Assembly (NCBI RefSeq): GCF_002775205.1
Contig: NC_036450.1
Span: forward strand, 25,384,288-25,448,287
DNA: 64,000 nt
Reading direction: 5' to 3'
Origin: Xiphophorus maculatus
Lineage: Eukaryota; Chordata; Actinopteri; Cyprinodontiformes; Poeciliidae
Part shown: in pieces, positions 57,709-64,000 of the stretch
Layout: the number at the start of each line of letters is the position of its first letter
Numbering within the stretch: the first letter of the stretch is position 1
Program-made: the position numbers and the translations under genes
Notes under the pieces: generated by a model
Databases searched by the model: none
What the model was told of the DNA's origin: nothing
What the model saw: only the letters and a program-made list of their open reading frames with translations

Positions 57709-60700
57709 CTGCTGGAGTCCAGAAGAGGGGGGAGATCAGTTCTGCGTATTTCACCTGTTCAGAGACTGTCATTGTGAGGATGGTGTGTGATCACAAACAC
57801 ATTGAAGACAGAATGGACTCTGCATATCGACATACTGCTTTAAACAAAACATGGGCTTCTGGATCCTGAAAAACTCATCGTTAGACCTGTTATCACATGA
57901 AAATCACTGTTTTCTAAACAATTTGAAAATGTTTTAAAAGTAAAATTTCTTCACACCAGTTTTAGCTGTTCTTGTAACAATTGAGAGCTTGAAATAACTT
58001 GGATCCAGCTGGGAATATGATGAAAAGCTCCCATGTCATTGCCATTCGAGCAGCAGTATTTACTAAAATTTCTCGTACAGCTGGAACACTGAACTGGAAA
58101 TGCAAACAAACTTATTTTGAACTGAAACGTTAACGGTGAACTGAAATAAAAATGTTTAATGGCACGTTTATGAAAGTTTGATCATGACAAACAGTCGTAC
58201 ATTTAAACCTTTATTGTTTCCCCTCCAACCATGACAGCTCAGCTTATATTTTATTTTAATGCATTCAGCCATTACAAGAAATCAGTGTAAAAAAATAAAG
58301 ATGATACAAAAGCAAAACACTTAAGAAAGCATTGCTTCTTCTGTTTTGTTTGCAGTGGAACGTAGAGATACATCTAAAAAAAATGGAAAATATTGTGAAA
58401 GGGAGTTTGTTGGCCAATCAACCTTTACAGCTTTACATGTGTTTTGGGTTAATTAGCTGATTAGACTGGGACACCAAGATTTCCAATATTTCACAATATT
58501 CTAGTTTTCTCAGACCCTGAATTTTGGTTTTTCATTTTCTGTAAGTCATAATCACAAAAATTACCAAAAATAAAGGCTAGAAATATTTCACTTTATGCAT
58601 AGGTCCATATAGTATATGAATTGAGTAATGAGTATGAAATAAGTAATAAAGAATACTGAACATGTTACATTTTTAAACATGTACCTGTACTTTCACTTTG
58701 ATTTGACTCTTGCTCAGCAGACTATTCAGTGGTAACTTTAAAGTGAAAGCCTCATAAAAATCCATTCTCTTCAGTCATAAGAGAGGCACTGATCAGAGTT
58801 TTGTGACCATTTTTCAGTCTCTGGCTTTGCGAAGATTTTGCCTACCAATATCAATCTTAGTTGATTCCCAGTTCTCCTTAAAAACTGACAGGGGTAAGAA
58901 TGGTATTCAAAACATTTTTCTACCCTTCCTACTGTGAGAGATTGCTAAATATTTCTATTGGCATGCCATGCGTTAGGGAGAGGAGGCACTTTTAAAACGT
59001 TAGTTTTAACATGTACAAAATCAAACTGATTACAGACTTTAGATTGTCTAGTTATCATTTGTGACTGTCGGCATCAATCTTCAGTTTCATTCCCTAGAAC
59101 ACTGATGTCAAACTCCACTTTGAAAAATGCTAAATGCAACATTCGGATGCGTCTTTGCTTTAGCACACATAAGTCAAATAATTAGGTCATCGCCAGATAT
59201 CTAAAGAACTTGACTACCTGCTGAGATAATACTCATTTGTTTCAGGTGTGTTGGATCAGGGACATGTCTAAACGCTGGAGGTTACCAGGCTTCGAGGACT
59301 AAAGTTTGAGACCCTGCACTAGAAAATTCAGATCCTCTAATCTGGAGATTTCCACATTTCTGACAACATTCCCAAATACAGCATGTTCAATGACGGACAG
59401 AGATCGGACACTCGAGGATAAAATAGGGCAACGTCGCTGTATCACACTGCCTGGCCAAAAAGAAAAACACAGGTCACACACTAATGCATCTCTGGATTAC
59501 CTTTAGTTTTGTTTACATCATATATTGTGGGAGTTCAGAACCTTTTGATGAGGTTCTGAAAACAAGTCGTCTCAGAGATAGAGGACTTATTTTCATCCAG
59601 TGTTGCATGAATTCTTCACCAAGATGTTGCATTGGTGATGGGAAAGTCTGGCCATGGTGCAAAGTCTTCTCCAGAACATCCCAAAGATTCTTAATGGATT
59701 CTGTGATTGAGATGGGGGATGAGTCTGACTAACCGGGTCATTAAGTATATTCAAGTAGTCAGCTAAACCTTGATCGGAAGAACTGCAGCAACCCCAGATC
59801 ATATGCAATGCCGCCAGATCATATGCTGACCTTGTTAAATCGCTCTAGAGCAGTGGTCCACAACCCCCGGGGACCACTGGGATCCCCGGGGGTTCTGCTT
59901 CCTTTTCTCCAGTTAGTCTCCCTGGTCAGTCGTTTTCTTATGGCTACACAGCTGCTCAGTCCCAATCCCTTCAGTACCCTCCACATTGTGAGAGAGGAAA
60001 TGCTCTTGCTTTTGTTATTAAACATAAAATTTCTTCGAGTTCCACTGTTAGTCTTCGGTTTGATGTCACAGAACACCTAAGTGATTGTAAATCATGACCA
60101 TTCAGGATTTTTTCCCGACCATATGTCTTCCTTGGGGACGTTGCTTCCCAGGTTTCCTTCCCTTCCAGTTTTCAATGTGTTGGACAGTTCTGGACCTAAT
60201 TTTAGAAGCTTCTGCAATCTCCTTAGATGTTTTCTCTGCTTGATGCCAATAAATTGACCCTTCTCAAACAGACTAATACTTTTTCTTTGACTACAGGATG
60301 TGACTTTCAACATGATTTTTACAGATGGAATCAGTTGGGGTTAAATAACTTGTTGCTGGCTCAAAGATTATGCAATAATTATCTACAAGGAGACTTGTTC
60401 CCCTTGCTTAGTTCAGTCCAGTTAGTGACTTTTTTCTTTGCCCAAGCAGTGTATGTTCAGCCTTCCTGTTATCTTATATCTGTGCTTCCTCTGTCAGCGC
60501 ACAAGTACTGAGACCTGGAAAGTTTTTCTAAGCAATCTAAACAATCACTTTCACACCACATATATCTGCATTTTCAAATGCAGACATGGTCTGCTCTTAG
60601 ACATGGTGCGTTTACTGATCAGATTTAAAGTTTACCGGCTTACTAGTCACTGCTCTGGATCAGTCGAGTTGAAAATCTGCCATTTTTTTGGTGCATCTCT

Positions 60701-60808
60701 CTTCACAAAGACCTTTAGAAAACTCATTAAAAGACTTTAGAAGTAGTAGCTTGTAATGTGTGGTTACTGAGGAGTTGTGCAGATAGATAGTGATTTATTT
60801 ATTTTTTG
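57709..60808. other. Spacer between ddx56 and aebp1
   Basis: Contains the probable ddx56 3' UTR to about 58170 and a 1-kb element at 59443-60452. The stretch 58170-59440 is AT-rich with nothing recognised. Confidence 0.5.
59443..60452. mobile_element. 1.0-kb non-autonomous DNA element common in fish
   Basis: Left end CACTGCCTGGCCAAAAAGAA; right end reverse complement CACTGCTTGGGCAAAGAAAA. Interior has CACCAAGATGTTGCATTGGT, CAGAACATCCCAAAGATTCT and ACTGCAGCAACCCCAGATCA, phrases I recognise from a widespread teleost repeat. A 50-base GC-rich snapback (59854-59895) is inserted in it. Confidence 0.75.

Positions 60809-64000
<3,192 letters not shown>

Overview
The window is vertebrate nuclear DNA, most likely from a teleost fish. 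The protein-coding genes are split into short exons with GT/AG junctions. They match vertebrate zmiz2, dusp26, ddx56 and aebp1, and the introns and spacers are filled with Tc1-, hAT- and pogo-type repeats of the kinds common in fish genomes. Species cannot be named from the sequence alone.

Layout. (1) 1-6,900: intergenic, decayed transposons (Tc1-like remnants, a dead LINE reverse-transcriptase fragment, hAT-like repeats). (2) 6,960-38,700: zmiz2 on the + strand, with two candidate non-coding first exons (about 6,960-7,134 and about 11,575-11,622), 19 coding exons from ATG 12,005 to TGA 35,349-35,351 (885 codons) and a probable long 3' UTR. (3) 38,700-44,427: repeat-containing spacer or dusp26 3' UTR. 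(4) 44,428-47,240: dusp26 on the - strand, three coding exons, 200 aa, with a probable 5' UTR exon near 47.45-47.7 kb. (5) 49,222-57,708: ddx56 on the + strand, 14 coding exons, 557 aa, head-to-head with dusp26. (6) 57,709-60,808: repeat-rich spacer. (7) 60,809-64,000: the 3' part of aebp1 on the - strand, eight exons, running off the right edge.

All exon joins were worked out by hand from splice signals, reading phase and recalled family sequence, and phases are consistent across every junction. The gene products do not form one pathway: zmiz2 is a SUMO-ligase-like transcriptional coregulator, dusp26 a dual-specificity phosphatase, ddx56 a nucleolar DEAD-box RNA helicase for ribosome biogenesis, and aebp1 a secreted collagen-binding carboxypeptidase-like protein. 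ZMIZ2, DDX56 and AEBP1 lie in the same broad region of human chromosome 7, so the order is mostly conserved synteny; dusp26 is the additional neighbour here.

I did not find a novel multi-gene system. The most unusual observations are: a series of short perfect inverted repeats scattered through non-coding DNA, the best an 18-bp-arm hairpin just upstream of a zmiz2 acceptor; an hAT-type element with a perfect 8-bp target duplication; loss of key carboxypeptidase residues in aebp1; and a TATA box embedded in an inverted repeat at the putative zmiz2 promoter.
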